In this document: in pieces, positions 15,171 to 23,928 of the stretch
Position numbering within the stretch: the first letter of the stretch is position 1
Layout: each line of letters starts with the position of its first letter
Assembly (NCBI GenBank): GCA_026196615.1
Contig: JAPHSW010000011.1
Coordinates: 1 to 37,840, forward strand
Direction: 5' to 3'
Length of the DNA: 37,840 nucleotides
Source of the DNA: Gammaproteobacteria bacterium
GTDB taxonomy: Bacteria > Pseudomonadota > Gammaproteobacteria > GRL18
Notes under the pieces: generated by a model
What the model was told of the DNA's origin: nothing
The model's database searches: none
Seen by the model: the letters and a program-made list of their open reading frames with translations, nothing else
Translations under genes and position numbers: made by a program

Positions 15171-15480
15171 TTGTGGATTCCCCCTTATTAGTACTCTGTA
15201 TATAAAGATTAGGAACAAGTTTTAAATATTGCAAGAAACACCTACAAAAAAACTCAGTTATTGGGTATATGCAAATTTGTGTCCATTTTTATATCATGCT
15301 TTTTAGCTCAGGATATTGACTATGAAATACCGAGAGAAAAGTTTTCTTTAATCGAGTGGCTAGCTTTTAATCTCTCATTTATATAGAACCGTGAGACATA
15401 AGTAGAATAATAATCAAAATGACTAATGCGCTTTCACTTTTCTTTAAATATTAATCAATATGTTCTTCTGTGCGGATAGT

Positions 15481-15512
15481 AATAATACAAATATCAATCT
15501 AATTGTATTATT
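15481..15512. promoter_or_regulatory. Candidate HoxA enhancer (upstream activating sequence)
   Basis: AATAATACAA (15481-15490) and TTGTATTATT (15503-15512) are perfect 10-bp inverted repeats separated by 12 nt. The centre is about 100 bp upstream of the -24 element, the usual distance for NtrC-type activator sites. Assignment to HoxA is inference. Confidence 0.5.
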
Positions 15513-15593
15513 TGTATTCACTATGTATTTATAAAATCATTGATCGTCTATAATTATTGATAGATAACAAAAACTTATTTATTGAAAATTTAT

Positions 15594-15609
15594 TGGCATA
15601 TGCCTTGCA
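15594..15609 (+). promoter_or_regulatory. Sigma-54 (-24/-12) promoter of the hox/hyp operon
   Basis: TGGCATATGCCTTGCA matches the consensus TGGCAC-N5-TTGCA with exact spacing of the GG and GC doublets. The predicted transcript start is near 15620, about 29 nt before the hoxV ATG, leaving room for the AGAGG ribosome site. The operon itself encodes a sigma-54 activator, HoxA. Confidence 0.8.
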
Positions 15610-15648
15610 GATAAGTAATTGATAGATTTATTAAAATAGAGGTTTTTG

Positions 15649-16845
15649 ATGGGAATAGAAGGTTTCCTTGATATTCAGCTGACAATGAACGACAGCATAA
15701 TAAGTGATGTTGAGATTCAGTCCTCCCGTCCGGTTTATGCTTCTCAGGTATTTCTTGGTAAGTCTGTGAATGAGTCATTGAGTATGTTGCCTTTGCTGTT
15801 TAGCATTTGCGGGGTTGCACAGGCGTGTTCTGGTATTCGTGCTTGTGAGCAGACACTGGGCCGTCAGGTATCTGCACATGTTGAACATGTGCGTGATAGC
15901 TTAGTGGATATGGAAACCTTACGTGAACATTTATGGAGAATTCTTCTCGATTGGCCAAAATTACTTGATAAACAATTGCTTAATAAAAACTTATTGACTC
16001 AGGAAATGTCTGAGATTATTAAGTACCAACAGGATTATCGAAATTTATTGACGTCAGGTAGTAATCCGTTTTTATTGGATCAAGATATTCCAGCGGTCAG
16101 TGCGGAAAGTTCTCAGCCAATTAAACAACTCAATCAATTATTAGAAAGGTCTATTTTTTCTATGTCACCAGCTCAATGGTTGGAAATTGATTCTATTGAA
16201 AAACTACAACACTGGTTTGAATCCTCTGAAACCGTTGCAGCTCATTTATTAAAAAAAATTCAACGTAATGAATGGCAAGGGTTGGGACGTAATAATACTA
16301 GAGGACTTGTTTTAGAATTAGATGTTTTAGAATCAGATGCTTTAGATTTTTCCAAATTGTATGAACTGTTTGAAGATAATAATTTTGTTAAACAACCTCA
16401 ATGGCAAGGAACATGTTATGAGACAAGCAGTCTAACTCGTGTTGATAGTATTTTGTTACAGAACTTACACCAGAATTTTGGTAATGGACTAATAAGCCGG
16501 TTGGTTGCACGATTGACTGAGATGGCACAAATAGCTCAGAAGCTGCTTGGTGATGTCAAAAAGAAAGCACATAATATAAGCCAAAAGAGAAATGATATTC
16601 CAGGGGATGGCATTGGCGTTGTTAGTGCTGCAAGAGGACTTTTAATGCATCATGTTTCTATTGAGAAAAATAAAATAAAAAAATATCAAATACTTGCTCC
16701 TACCGAATGGAATTTTCACCCACAGGGGGTTGTGACTCAAAGTCTTGTCGGCTTACAGGGAGACACAGAACAAATCAATTCTCAGGTTGATTTAATCATC
16801 AATGCGATAGATCCCTGTGTTGGTTATAAATTTCATATAGTATAA
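15649..16845 (+). CDS. hoxV: Hydrogenase large-subunit-like assembly protein HoxV/HupK
   Basis: 398 aa from ATG 15649; AGAGG at 15637-15641 places the start here rather than at the TTG at 15646. The chain resembles a [NiFe]-hydrogenase large subunit that has lost its nickel ligands: the N-terminal RICGxC motif is SICGVAQAC (52-60), and the C-terminal DPCxxCxxH has become DPCVGYKFHIV (388-398), keeping one cysteine. The mid-C-terminal ARGLLMHH and APTEWNFHPQG match the large-subunit fold. HupK/HoxV proteins are thought to scaffold the Fe(CN)2CO unit during maturation of uptake hydrogenases. It is the first gene of the operon, right after the sigma-54 promoter, with hypA 13 bp downstream. Confidence 0.85.
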   Translation: MGIEGFLDIQLTMNDSIISDVEIQSSRPVYASQVFLGKSVNESLSMLPLLFSICGVAQACSGIRACEQTLGRQVSAHVEHVRDSLVDMETLREHLWRILLDWPKLLDKQLLNKNLLTQEMSEIIKYQQDYRNLLTSGSNPFLLDQDIPAVSAESSQPIKQLNQLLERSIFSMSPAQWLEIDSIEKLQHWFESSETVAAHLLKKIQRNEWQGLGRNNTRGLVLELDVLESDALDFSKLYELFEDNNFVKQPQWQGTCYETSSLTRVDSILLQNLHQNFGNGLISRLVARLTEMAQIAQKLLGDVKKKAHNISQKRNDIPGDGIGVVSAARGLLMHHVSIEKNKIKKYQILAPTEWNFHPQGVVTQSLVGLQGDTEQINSQVDLIINAIDPCVGYKFHIV

Positions 16846-16858
16846 GAGAGAATGAATA

Positions 16859-17200
16859 ATGCATGAAATGTCCTTATGTGAAGGCATTTTACAAATCCTT
16901 GAAGATAACGCTAAAAGTCAGGGGTTTAAAAAAGTAAAATCAGTCTGGCTTGAAATTGGTGCACTTTCTGGAGTAGAAATTGAAGCAATGAAATTTTGTT
17001 TTGATGCTGTTACTAGAAATACTCTTGCAGAAAAGGCTGCTTTGGAAATTATTAATAAGCCGGGTTTGGCCTGGTGTATGAAATGCTCAAAAAATGTTGA
17101 AGTTTCACAACGTTTTGATGAATGCCCGGATTGTGGTAGTTATCAATTGCAAGTTGTTGGTGGAGATGAAATGAAAATTAAAGAACTGGAGGTCGAATAA
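16859..17200 (+). CDS. hypA: Hydrogenase nickel incorporation protein HypA
   Basis: 113 aa, full length. It starts MHEMSLCEG, where His2 is the known nickel ligand. The zinc domain has Cys73-x2-Cys76 and Cys89-x2-Cys92 (CMKC, CPDC). It helps deliver Ni to the hydrogenase large subunit together with HypB. Its stop overlaps the hypB ATG by one base (TAATG), so the two are translationally coupled. Confidence 0.97.
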   Translation: MHEMSLCEGILQILEDNAKSQGFKKVKSVWLEIGALSGVEIEAMKFCFDAVTRNTLAEKAALEIINKPGLAWCMKCSKNVEVSQRFDECPDCGSYQLQVVGGDEMKIKELEVE

Positions 17201-18066
17201 TGTGTACAGTATGCGGATGTGGTGAAGGTGAAACCACTATTGAGGGACATAGCCATTCTCATGAACACTCACATGACCATGACCATGACCATGACCATGA
17301 CCATTCACACAGTCACGATCACAGCCATAGCCATGATCACGACCATGAGCACCATGACTATGGTCAGGGTGCAGCACATGCACATGCTCCGGGGATGAGT
17401 CAGTCCCGAATGGTACAAATTGAGACTGATATTTTAGGAAAAAATAATGAATATGCCGCACTGAATCGACGTTGGTTTGCTGAACATCATGTGTTGACAT
17501 TAAATCTGGTTTCTAGTCCTGGCTCGGGGAAGACGACTTTATTAACACGTTCCATAGATGATTTAAAAGATGACTTAAATGTTTCAGTTATTGAAGGTGA
17601 TCAACAAACTGCCAATGATGCTGAACGTATTCGTGAGACAGGTGTTAAAGCATTACAAATAAATACGGGTAAAGGCTGTCATCTTGATGCACATATGATT
17701 GGCCATGCATTGGAAAGCCTTCAACCTGAAGATAAAGGCGTATTGTTCATTGAAAATGTGGGTAATCTGGTATGTCCCGCGGCTTTTGATTTAGGTGAGG
17801 CCCATAAAGTCGCTATTTTATCTGTGACAGAAGGTGAAGATAAACCATTGAAATATCCTGACATGTTTCATGCTGCTGATATTATGTTGTTGAATAAAAT
17901 TGATTTACTGCCTTATCTGAATTTTGATGTTGAAAAATGCATTGAATATGCTCGCCGTGTTAACCCTGGAATTAAGATATTACAGGTTTCAGCCACTACT
18001 GGTGAAGGCATGGATTTATGGTATCAGTGGATTAAAACCACTCAACAACTTTCTTTAATAGGATAG
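17200..18066 (+). CDS. hypB: Hydrogenase nickel incorporation GTPase HypB
   Basis: 288 aa. The N-terminus carries the high-affinity Ni motif MCTVCGCG, followed by a histidine-rich stretch from residue 17 to 62 with 21 histidines, mostly HD and HS dipeptides, useful for nickel storage. The GTPase domain has Walker [12 protein letters not shown] (about 105-115), the [10 protein letters not shown] metal-site segment, [11 protein letters not shown], and [10 protein letters not shown] for guanine recognition. It overlaps hypA by 1 bp and precedes hypC by 5 bp. It supplies GTP-driven Ni insertion for the regulatory hydrogenase and any other [NiFe] enzyme in the cell. Confidence 0.97.
   Translation: MCTVCGCGEGETTIEGHSHSHEHSHDHDHDHDHDHSHSHDHSHSHDHDHEHHDYGQGAAHAHAPGMSQSRMVQIETDILGKNNEYAALNRRWFAEHHVLTLNLVSSPGSGKTTLLTRSIDDLKDDLNVSVIEGDQQTANDAERIRETGVKALQINTGKGCHLDAHMIGHALESLQPEDKGVLFIENVGNLVCPAAFDLGEAHKVAILSVTEGEDKPLKYPDMFHAADIMLLNKIDLLPYLNFDVEKCIEYARRVNPGIKILQVSATTGEGMDLWYQWIKTTQQLSLIG
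17272..17301 (+). repeat. CATGAC hexamer array within hypB
   Basis: Five perfect head-to-tail copies of CATGAC, encoding alternating His and Asp in the nickel-binding tract. The unit is a multiple of three, so slippage would lengthen or shorten the His tract without frameshift. Confidence 0.85.
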
Positions 18067-18071
18067 TCACT

Positions 18072-18296
18072 ATGTGTCTGGCATTACCTGCAAAAATTAT
18101 TGCTATTGATGAAACAAATGATATGGCAACTGTCGCCCTTGGCGAAGTTAAAAAAGAAGTGTCTATTGCTCTGGTTGAAGATGCACAAATCAATGATTTT
18201 GTTCTAATTCACGTAGGCTATGCACTCAATAAAATAAGTCCTGAAGAAGCTGAACGTACTTTGCAATTATTTGCTGAAGCTGGATTAACTGAATAG
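18072..18296 (+). CDS. hypC: Hydrogenase maturation chaperone HypC
   Basis: 74 aa. The sequence starts MCLALPAKI, with the essential Cys2, and includes the central LIHVGYALNKISPEEAE motif. HypC works with HypD to carry the Fe(CN)2CO group and to chaperone the large subunit. There is only one HypC-type protein in the operon (no HupF), so it may serve the sensor and any other [NiFe] hydrogenase. It lies between hypB (5 bp) and hypD (33 bp). Confidence 0.96.
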   Translation: MCLALPAKIIAIDETNDMATVALGEVKKEVSIALVEDAQINDFVLIHVGYALNKISPEEAERTLQLFAEAGLTE

Positions 18297-18329
18297 TTAG
18301 CGGAAACCTAAGTTAGTGGAAAGAGTGAA

Positions 18330-19574
18330 ATGATTAAATATGTAGATGAATTTCGTCGGCATGATTTGGCACAGAAGTTGTCAGCAGCCATTAAAAAAGA
18401 AAGTGATCCGCAACGTCAGTATAATCTGATGGAATTTTGTGGTGGTCATACTCATGCCATTTTTCGCTATGGTGTGCAGGACCTCATGCCTGAGAATGTT
18501 AAGTTTGTTCATGGTCCTGGTTGTCCTGTGTGTGTCTTACCTATTGGAAGAATTGATAATGCCATTCAACTGACACAGCAACATGATGTGATTCTATGTA
18601 CCTATGGTGACTTAATGAGAGTTCCTGCCAGTGGTCGTAAAAGTCTTCTTAAAGTTAAGGCTGAAGGCTCTGATGTTCGCATGGTGTATTCAACACAAGA
18701 TGCTTTGAAAATTGCTCGTGAAAACCCAGCCAAAGAAGTAGTTTTCTTTGCTATTGGTTTTGAAACTACGACACCACCTACAGCAGTGGCTATTAAGCAG
18801 GCTCAAAAAGAAGGACTGAAAAATTTCAGTGTTTTTTGTAATCATGTTCTGACTCCAGCAGCTATTCAAAATATTTTAGAGTCACCAGAAGTGCGTGAAA
18901 TGAGTTCCGTCGTGATAGATGGTTTTTTTGGACCGTCTCATGTGAGTTCTATTATTGGCAGTCAGCCCTATGAATTTTTTGCAGAAGAATTTCAAAAACC
19001 TGTTGTGATTGCTGGCTTTGAACCTTTAGATGTGATGCAGTCGGCTTTGATGCTAATACGTCAGATTAATAATGGACAACATGAAGTTGAAAATGAATAT
19101 ACACGGGTGGTTTCTCGTGAAGGTAATCAAAAAGCACAGGCTTTGGTTGCTGAAGTAATGGAGCTTCGTCGTAACTTTGAATGGCGTGGTTTAGGAATGG
19201 TGCCTTATAGTGCCTTACAGATAAAACAATCGTATGCTGATTTTGATGCTGAAAAACGTTTTGATGTACCACAAATTCATGCTTCAGATATAAAAGGCTG
19301 TGAATGTCCTCGTATTTTGCGAGGTGTTAAAAAGCCAACAGATTGTAAATTGTTCGGTACTGTTTGTACGCCTGAAAATCCTATGGGTTCCTGTATGGTT
19401 TCATCAGAGGGTGCTTGTGCTGCCTATTGGAGTTATGGGCGATTTCGTCAAACGAACAACTCATCAGTCGAAGCTAAGCCTGTAAAATCTGAGCCTGTAA
19501 AATCAGACCCTGAAGAAATGACTTCTGCTGAATTAACTCATGATGAATTAAAGGGAACCACCTCATGCCAATAA
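18330..19574 (+). CDS. hypD: Hydrogenase Fe-cofactor assembly protein HypD, with C-terminal extension
   Basis: 414 aa; most HypD proteins are about 370-385. Core motifs are intact: MEFCGGHTHAIFRYG, HGPGCPVCVLP, the FFAIGFETTTPP segment, VIAGFEPLD, and the C-terminal [4Fe-4S] cysteines in KGCECPRILRG and DCKLFGTVCTPENPMGSCMVS. The core ends with the usual SSEGACAAYWSYG. About 35 extra residues follow, with a short internal repeat (KPVKSEPVKSDPEE) and a terminal Cys-Gln. HypD provides the scaffold and reductant for Fe(CN)2CO assembly with HypC and HypE. It overlaps hypE by 10 bp, so the extension is fixed by the next gene's start. Confidence 0.96.
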   Translation: MIKYVDEFRRHDLAQKLSAAIKKESDPQRQYNLMEFCGGHTHAIFRYGVQDLMPENVKFVHGPGCPVCVLPIGRIDNAIQLTQQHDVILCTYGDLMRVPASGRKSLLKVKAEGSDVRMVYSTQDALKIARENPAKEVVFFAIGFETTTPPTAVAIKQAQKEGLKNFSVFCNHVLTPAAIQNILESPEVREMSSVVIDGFFGPSHVSSIIGSQPYEFFAEEFQKPVVIAGFEPLDVMQSALMLIRQINNGQHEVENEYTRVVSREGNQKAQALVAEVMELRRNFEWRGLGMVPYSALQIKQSYADFDAEKRFDVPQIHASDIKGCECPRILRGVKKPTDCKLFGTVCTPENPMGSCMVSSEGACAAYWSYGRFRQTNNSSVEAKPVKSEPVKSDPEEMTSAELTHDELKGTTSCQ

Positions 19575-20614
19575 ATATGAAACGTTTTCCTGTACGTTTG
19601 AATCTTCGTGATGGTACGGTTGATATGACTCACGGAAGTGGTGGGCATGCAATGGCACAGTTGATTGAAGAATTGTTTTTTAAACATTTAGATAATGATT
19701 TACTTCGTCAGGCAAATGATCAGGCTGCTTTTGATGTGCCTGCAGGACGTATGGTGATGAGTACTGATGGTCATGTGATCTCACCTCTGTTTTTTCCTGG
19801 TGGTGATATTGGCTCTTTATCTGTACATGGTACTGTTAATGATGTGGCCATGTCAGGAGCCAAACCTCTTTACCTGTCAGCAGGCTTTATTCTTGAAGAA
19901 GGTTTTTCTCTCTCAGAACTGGAAAGAATTGTGATTAGTATGAGCGAAGCTGCTGAGAAAGCAGGTGTTCCTGTCGTGACTGGAGATACCAAGGTTGTAG
20001 AAAAAGGTAAAGGTGATGGTATTTTTATTACCACAACGGGTGTGGGTGTCGTGCCAGATGGGGTAAATATTTCTGGCAACAGAGCAGAGCCAGGAGACAC
20101 TATTTTAGTCAGTGGCACGATGGGTGATCATGGTGTGGCTATTATGTCGAGTCGTGAGAATCTGGAATTTGAAACCACTATCCAATCAGACTCAGCGGCA
20201 TTACATACCTTGATTGCCGATATGGTTGCAGCAGTTCCTGATATTCATTGTTTACGTGATCCGACTCGAGGTGGTTTGGCAACAACCCTAAATGAGTTGG
20301 CACAACAATCTGATGTTGGCATGAAATTATATGAAACAATGATCCCGGTTAATTCTGCTGTATCAGCAGCCTGTGAATTATTAGGATTAGACCCTCTTTA
20401 CGTAGCGAATGAAGGCAAACTTATTTGTATCTGTAAGCAACAGGACAGTGAAAAATTATTGAAAATTATGCAAGCACATCCATTGGGAAAAGATGCTGCG
20501 ATTGTGGGTGAAGTGATTGAAGATGATAATGGCTTTGTACAAATGGAAACCAGTTTTGGCGGCAGTCGTGTAGTTGATTGGCTGGCGGGAGAACAATTAC
20601 CGAGAATTTGTTAA
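19565..20614 (+). CDS. hypE: Carbamoyl dehydratase HypE
   Basis: 349 aa. PurM-like fold: MTHGSGGHAMAQLIEELF near the start, STDGHVISPLFFPGGDIG, VVTGDTKVVEKGKGDGIFIT (ATP site) and RDPTRGGLATTLNELAQQS. The C-terminus is LPRIC, whose final cysteine is the thiocarboxamide/thiocyanate carrier, so it should be active in making the CN ligands with HypF. The start overlaps hypD. The stop abuts the hoxX ATG with no gap. Confidence 0.97.
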   Translation: MPINMKRFPVRLNLRDGTVDMTHGSGGHAMAQLIEELFFKHLDNDLLRQANDQAAFDVPAGRMVMSTDGHVISPLFFPGGDIGSLSVHGTVNDVAMSGAKPLYLSAGFILEEGFSLSELERIVISMSEAAEKAGVPVVTGDTKVVEKGKGDGIFITTTGVGVVPDGVNISGNRAEPGDTILVSGTMGDHGVAIMSSRENLEFETTIQSDSAALHTLIADMVAAVPDIHCLRDPTRGGLATTLNELAQQSDVGMKLYETMIPVNSAVSAACELLGLDPLYVANEGKLICICKQQDSEKLLKIMQAHPLGKDAAIVGEVIEDDNGFVQMETSFGGSRVVDWLAGEQLPRIC

Positions 20615-22369
20615 ATGTTACGAATCTTGTTTTTAACACATGCGTTTAATAGTTTAACTCAGCGCTTGTATATTGAACTACAGCAGCAGGGGCATGAAGT
20701 TTCTGTGGAATTTGATATTAATGACACAGTTGCCATTGAAGCAGTTAATCTTTATCAGCCAGATTTAATTATTGCCCCTTTTCTAAAGCGTGCAATACCT
20801 GAGTCGATATGGAAAAAAACGACTTGCCTTATTGTTCACCCTGGCATTGCTGGTGATCGTGGACCATCGGCACTGGATTGGGCCATAATCAATAATGAAA
20901 TATTATGGGGCGTGACTGTATTACAAGCTAATGAAGAAATGGATGCGGGTGATATATGGGCCACTCAGGAGTTTATGACACGCCATGTGAGCAAGGCCAG
21001 TTTGTATCGTAATGAAGTGACAGAAGCGGCAACCCTTGCTGTATTAAAATCCGTTAAACTATACGAAGGAGGCAGTTTTATCCCTCAGCCTCTGGATTAT
21101 AGCAATGCCGAAAATCTAATAGAACCGAGAAAATCACTAGTAAAAATTAAAGGACAATTTCAGCCCTTAATGACCCAAACCGATCGAAAAATTCATTGGT
21201 ATGAAGATACAACAGAAACGGTTCTACGCAAAATCAGAAGTGCTGATGGGTTTCCTGGAGTGCTGGATGACATCATGGGGAGAGAGTTTTTTCTCTATGA
21301 TGCACATGAGGAGCAACAACTAAGAGGTAAACCTGGTGAGCTAATTGCTTACTGTGGTGGAGCAATCTGTCGAGCAACCACTGATGGCGCTGTCTGGATT
21401 GGTCATTTACGTGATAAACAAGCCCATCATCCTTTTAAACTGCCTGCAACACATTTATTAGAACAGACTATACAACATTTACCTGAAATTGTAGCTGATC
21501 AGATGACAGGCTATCGTGATATCTGGTATGAGCAAGAAGGTGATGTTGGCTATCTGCATTTTCCTTTTTACAATGGAGCAATGGGTACAGAACAATGTCA
21601 ACGCTTACACCGTGCTTATATCGAAGCATGTCAGCAAAAGACTAAAGTAATTGTTTTAATGGGTGGCGCAGATTTCTGGTCTAATGGTATGCATCTAAAT
21701 CTTATTGAAGCAGCCCAGAGCGCAGCAGATGAATCCTGGAATAATATTAATGCTATCAATGATCTTGCTTTGGAAATTATTAATACCAATTCACATTTGA
21801 CAATAGCCGCTTTACAGGGAAATGCTGGAGCTGGTGGAGTGTTCCTTGCTCGTGCAGTAGATGAAATTTGGGCTAGCCAGGGCGTTATTCTTAATCCTCA
21901 TTATAAAGATATGGGGAATCTTTACGGTTCGGAATACTGGACATATTTATTGCCACGATATGCAGGACAAGAGAACGCTGAACGTATTATACAAGCACGT
22001 TTACCTATAGGTACTCAGGATGCTTTATCCTTAGGTTTGATTAATGAAGTGATTGAAAAAAAAGGTGCATTCTTTGTTCAGGATGTTAAAAAACGTGCAG
22101 CTGATATGGCAGATGTGCCTGCTTACTCATCTCGTTTGGAATATAAAAGAAAGCGTCGTGAGGTGGATGAACAATATAAACCCCTTGCTGAATATCGAAA
22201 GTCTGAATTGGATAAAATGCATATGAATTTTTTTGGTTTTGATCCTAGCTATCATATTGCACGTTACAATTTTGTCTATAAAGTAGCGAAATCTCGAACA
22301 CCACTGACCATTGCTCTTCATCGGCGCACATCATCCATAATTAATAATAAGACCAGGAGAGCAGTATGA
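20615..22369 (+). CDS. hoxX: Hydrogenase maturation factor HoxX (CO ligand synthesis under oxygen)
   Basis: 584 aa. The N-terminal part resembles formyltransferases of the methionyl-tRNA formyltransferase type (VHPGIAGDRGPSALDWAI, ANEEMDAGDIWATQEF). The C-terminal half resembles enoyl-CoA hydratases (LMGGADFWSNGMHLNLIEAA, ALQGNAGAGGVFLARAVDEI). This fusion is HoxX, which in aerobic H2 oxidisers makes the active-site CO from formyl-tetrahydrofolate through formyl-CoA. Its presence implies hydrogenase assembly in air. It is fused into the operon: zero gap from hypE and an ATGA overlap with hoxA. Confidence 0.95.
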   Translation: MLRILFLTHAFNSLTQRLYIELQQQGHEVSVEFDINDTVAIEAVNLYQPDLIIAPFLKRAIPESIWKKTTCLIVHPGIAGDRGPSALDWAIINNEILWGVTVLQANEEMDAGDIWATQEFMTRHVSKASLYRNEVTEAATLAVLKSVKLYEGGSFIPQPLDYSNAENLIEPRKSLVKIKGQFQPLMTQTDRKIHWYEDTTETVLRKIRSADGFPGVLDDIMGREFFLYDAHEEQQLRGKPGELIAYCGGAICRATTDGAVWIGHLRDKQAHHPFKLPATHLLEQTIQHLPEIVADQMTGYRDIWYEQEGDVGYLHFPFYNGAMGTEQCQRLHRAYIEACQQKTKVIVLMGGADFWSNGMHLNLIEAAQSAADESWNNINAINDLALEIINTNSHLTIAALQGNAGAGGVFLARAVDEIWASQGVILNPHYKDMGNLYGSEYWTYLLPRYAGQENAERIIQARLPIGTQDALSLGLINEVIEKKGAFFVQDVKKRAADMADVPAYSSRLEYKRKRREVDEQYKPLAEYRKSELDKMHMNFFGFDPSYHIARYNFVYKVAKSRTPLTIALHRRTSSIINNKTRRAV

Positions 22370-23919
22370 CGAGCACGCCAATAATCCTGCCAACTATCTT
22401 AGTTGTAGATGATGAACAACGAAGTTTGGAATCATTGTATCGCATTCTTGAAGATGATTTTGATGTCAGGACGGCATTAACCATTCAGGAAGCTGAACAC
22501 GTGTTACAGCAGGAGTGGGTACAGGTCATTCTTTGTGATCAACGTATGCCAGAGTTGACCGGTGTTGAGTTTTTAAAACAAGTTCGTGAAAAATGGCCAG
22601 ATGTAATCCGTATGATTATTTCAGGTTATACGGATTCAGATGATATTATTCATGCGTTGAATGATGCAGGAATATATCAATATATTTCAAAACCATGGCA
22701 TCCTGATAAACTAATTCCTTTGCTAAAAAATGCTTGTCAGATGTTTGATTTACAACGCCAGAACGAATCGTTGTCAATTGAATTAAAACGTATGTCAAAA
22801 CATGTGGATGAATCAATAACTGCAAAACGTGAAAAATTACGTGATAATTATCAACTGAATAAAGAACTTAATGCTGATGGTGAACAGTGTCCTGATGACG
22901 GTATTATTCGAACCTCTGAAAGCAGTATGAATGAGGTTTGTGAAAAAATAAGCCGTGTTGCTCCTTATGATGTATCCGTATTGCTGACTGGTGAATCTGG
23001 TACTGGTAAAGAATTGGCTGCTCGCAAACTACATTATAATAGTTTGCGTTGGGATAAAGCTTTTGTGGTGGAAAACTGTGGTGCATTACCCGATGAATTA
23101 TTAGAAAGTGAACTTTTTGGTTATAAACGAGGCGCATTTACTGGAGCCGTTGAAGATCGAATTGGATTATTTGAACGGGCAAATGGTGGCACTGTTTTTC
23201 TGGATGAAATTGGAGATGTGTCACCTGCGTTTCAGGTGAAATTATTACGAGTGCTTCAAGAAGGTGAAATCAGGCCTTTGGGTAGTGGTAAGACACGTCA
23301 TGTTGATGTACGAGTTATTGCAGCTACGAATAAGCATCTTGAATCAGAAGTAAAGGAAGGGAGATTTCGAGAAGATTTGTTTTATCGTTTAGCTTCTGTC
23401 ACTATTGCACTTCCTTCATTGAGAGAACGAAAGATTGATATACCTGTTTTAGCCAATGAACTTTTAGAAAATGCTATGCATGATTTAAGTAAACAGGTCA
23501 GTGGTTTTTCTGATGAAGCTTTAGTTTGTCTGCAAGCCTATCATTGGCCTGGAAATGTACGTGAACTACAAAATGAAATTCGTCATATGCTGATCATGAG
23601 TAATGATGAACAATTGGGCGCAGATCTTTTATCTAGCAGAATTTTACATGCAACACCTAATACAACAAGTCATGCAGTATATGGGGATGAAATAGATAGC
23701 CTTGGTAATTTAGCTGATTTAGAAGGTTCATTAAAAGATCGAGTCGAAGCTTTAGAAGCCACAATTTTGCGTGAAACTCTGATAAGACTCAGATGGAATA
23801 AAAGTCGAGCAGCAAAGGAGTTAGGACTTTCTCGAGTGGGCTTGCGCGGCAAACTTGAACGTTATGGTTTGGAAAAAATTGAACAACTTGATGTGAATTC
23901 TAACGAAGCCATTGGTTAA
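22366..23919 (+). CDS. hoxA: NtrC-family sigma-54 activator HoxA/HupR
   Basis: 517 aa. Receiver domain 10-125 with acidic pocket DDE (15-17), Asp58 in ILCDQRMPE, and the ISKPW lysine. AAA+ domain has Walker A GESGTGKE (209-216), the sigma-54 contact loop GAFTGA (256-261), Walker [12 protein letters not shown], and the REDLFYRL arginine-finger segment. A Fis-type HTH closes the protein ([21 protein letters not shown]). In H2-oxidising bacteria HoxA/HupR drives sigma-54 hydrogenase promoters in response to H2 sensing. All contact residues for sigma-54 are intact, and a sigma-54 promoter heads this same operon, so positive autoregulation is likely. In known systems the non-phosphorylated form can be the active one. 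Confidence 0.95.
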   Translation: MTSTPIILPTILVVDDEQRSLESLYRILEDDFDVRTALTIQEAEHVLQQEWVQVILCDQRMPELTGVEFLKQVREKWPDVIRMIISGYTDSDDIIHALNDAGIYQYISKPWHPDKLIPLLKNACQMFDLQRQNESLSIELKRMSKHVDESITAKREKLRDNYQLNKELNADGEQCPDDGIIRTSESSMNEVCEKISRVAPYDVSVLLTGESGTGKELAARKLHYNSLRWDKAFVVENCGALPDELLESELFGYKRGAFTGAVEDRIGLFERANGGTVFLDEIGDVSPAFQVKLLRVLQEGEIRPLGSGKTRHVDVRVIAATNKHLESEVKEGRFREDLFYRLASVTIALPSLRERKIDIPVLANELLENAMHDLSKQVSGFSDEALVCLQAYHWPGNVRELQNEIRHMLIMSNDEQLGADLLSSRILHATPNTTSHAVYGDEIDSLGNLADLEGSLKDRVEALEATILRETLIRLRWNKSRAAKELGLSRVGLRGKLERYGLEKIEQLDVNSNEAIG

Positions 23920-23928
23920 AAAATTACT

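Larger units (their letters stand above)
15171..15648. other. 478-bp divergent regulatory region between the TusE gene and the hox operon
   Basis: No coding signal. It contains the enhancer-like dyad at 15481-15512, the sigma-54 promoter at 15594-15609, and a near-consensus IHF site, AATCAATATGTTC at 15453-15465, on the plus strand. A sigma-54-like match facing the TusE gene near 15229-15244 has the wrong spacing and was not called. Confidence 0.6.

Noticed and set aside
15229-15244. Sigma-54-like match (GG...TTGCA) on the minus strand facing the tandem TusE gene
   Set aside because: GG and GC doublets are about 2 bp too close for a functional -24/-12 promoter.
17237-17500. 87-codon minus-strand frame with alternating Gly/His in hypB
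   Set aside because: Shadow of the histidine repeat on the opposite strand; no start signal.
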